NCBI RefSeq assembly: GCF_010365785.1
Contig: NZ_CP048387.1
Span: 558,001 to 622,000 of the forward strand
Reading direction: 5' to 3'
Source of the DNA: Spiroplasma sp. TIUS-1
GTDB taxonomy: Bacteria; Bacillota_I; Bacilli_A; Mycoplasmatales; Mycoplasmataceae
DNA length: 64,000 bases
Positions within the stretch are counted from its first letter, which is position 1. The number at the start of each line of letters is the position of its first letter. The notes under the pieces were generated by a model that had not been told where the DNA came from, did not search any database, and was given only the letters and a program-made list of their open reading frames with translations. This document shows positions 63,647 to 64,000 of the stretch, in pieces. The translations under genes were made by a program, and so were the position numbers.

Positions 63647-64000
63647 TATTTGTCCTCACTTTTTGAAAAAATGTTTTTCAATTTAGAAGAATCATAACTT
63701 TTTGAGTCGGATTTTTCATGGTTTATTGTAATGTGCTTTTTATATAGATCTTCAAGTTTTCCGTCTCTCTCAATTGAATATTTGTCATCGTATACAATTT
63801 TTCCATTTTTAATTAAAATTGCCTTATTAATTAAATTTTCCATTTCGTCAATTATGTGGCTAGTGATAACTATGCAAATATCAAGTTCTTTTGCAAGAGT
63901 AAATATGATGTTGTGAAATTCAATTCTTGAGTCTACATCCAAATTTGCTGTTGGTTCATCAAAAGTTATAATTTTGGGATTTGTTATTAACACACTTAAT
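63646..64000 (-). CDS. ABC transporter ATPase (partial, C-terminal part)
   Basis: The last 117 codons of an ATPase whose N-terminus lies beyond the right edge. Walker B is IITFDEPTANLDVDSR and the switch is ICIVITSHIIDEMENL; this part is plainly similar to the ATPase at 26788-28002. It is followed by a charged tail of about 45 residues (KSDSKSYDSSKLKNIF). It overlaps the permease start by 1 nt, so the two are one transporter. Confidence 0.88.
   Translation of the reverse strand, partial: LSVLITNPKIITFDEPTANLDVDSRIEFHNIIFTLAKELDICIVITSHIIDEMENLINKAILIKNGKIVYDDKYSIERDGKLEDLYKKHITINHEKSDSKSYDSSKLKNIFSKSEDK

Overview
The window comes from a very A+T-rich mollicute that reads UGA as tryptophan. 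Nearly every gene has in-frame TGA codons at conserved Trp positions, including trpS itself at 28355-28357, so a standard-code reading breaks one gene into several pieces. All coordinates here use UGA = Trp, with only TAA and TAG as stops. Gene content (several PTS permeases, large lipoproteins, FtsK, RNase J, L27 with a cleavable N-terminus plus Prp protease, formate/nitrite-type transporter, PepO) fits the Spiroplasma/Entomoplasma/Mesoplasma group. Spiroplasma is my best guess, by inference only. Most genes lie on the minus strand; the plus-strand genes are trpS, a PD-(D/E)XK nuclease-like protein, a membrane protein and one ABC transporter.

Layout, left to right. 1-3.5 kb: scpA (cut by the edge), a HEPN-motif protein, an aldose-1-epimerase homologue and an MFS-like transporter. 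3.6-9.1 kb: ldh, then frr-pyrH with two small upstream genes, then tsf-rpsB behind a structured leader. 9.2-12.3 kb: rpmA-prp-rplU behind an L21-type leader, a double-glycine bacteriocin-like peptide, rsmI and greA. 12.4-21.6 kb: a 972-residue lipoprotein, uvrC lacking its HhH tail, ftsK, and an RNase J homologue whose metal site is gone. 21.8-28.0 kb: two ABC export systems (LolD/FtsX type, and an ABC-2-like permease with a very large loop). 28-31 kb: trpS facing the infC-rpmI-rplT operon with an L20-type leader. 31.3-41.7 kb: the nuclease-like gene and a lactose/cellobiose-family PTS cluster (two EIIC, one EIIB, one EIIA, ROK kinase, lipoprotein, ABC exporter). 41.8-47.4 kb: membrane protein, FNT transporter, thrS with a candidate attenuator, HAD phosphatase. 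47.5-54.5 kb: glycolytic and housekeeping run pepO-ruvX-hpt-pfkA-pyk followed by a second pyk. 54.7-59.5 kb: beta-glucoside PTS, 6-phospho-beta-glucosidase and an RpiR regulator. 59.7-64 kb: a second ABC exporter and a second large-loop ABC system running off the edge.

The genes describe a fermentative cell that takes up sugars through PTS, hydrolyses phospho-glucosides, runs glycolysis through PfkA and two pyruvate kinases, and ends in lactate. The most unusual features are long added tails on proteins that are otherwise standard. L20 carries about 270 extra residues and L21 about 95, and both tails use the same KPVEVKK-type repeat. All three PTS EIIC proteins carry 200-340 residue coiled-coil-like cytoplasmic extensions. 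Other items worth attention are the bacteriocin-like peptide, the degenerate RNase J, the HEPN-motif protein beside scpA, the stand-alone PD-(D/E)XK protein, and the leader of thrS, which has a promoter, a hairpin and a terminator before the start codon. I saw no tRNA, rRNA, IS element, CRISPR array or intergenic stretch over 300 bases.
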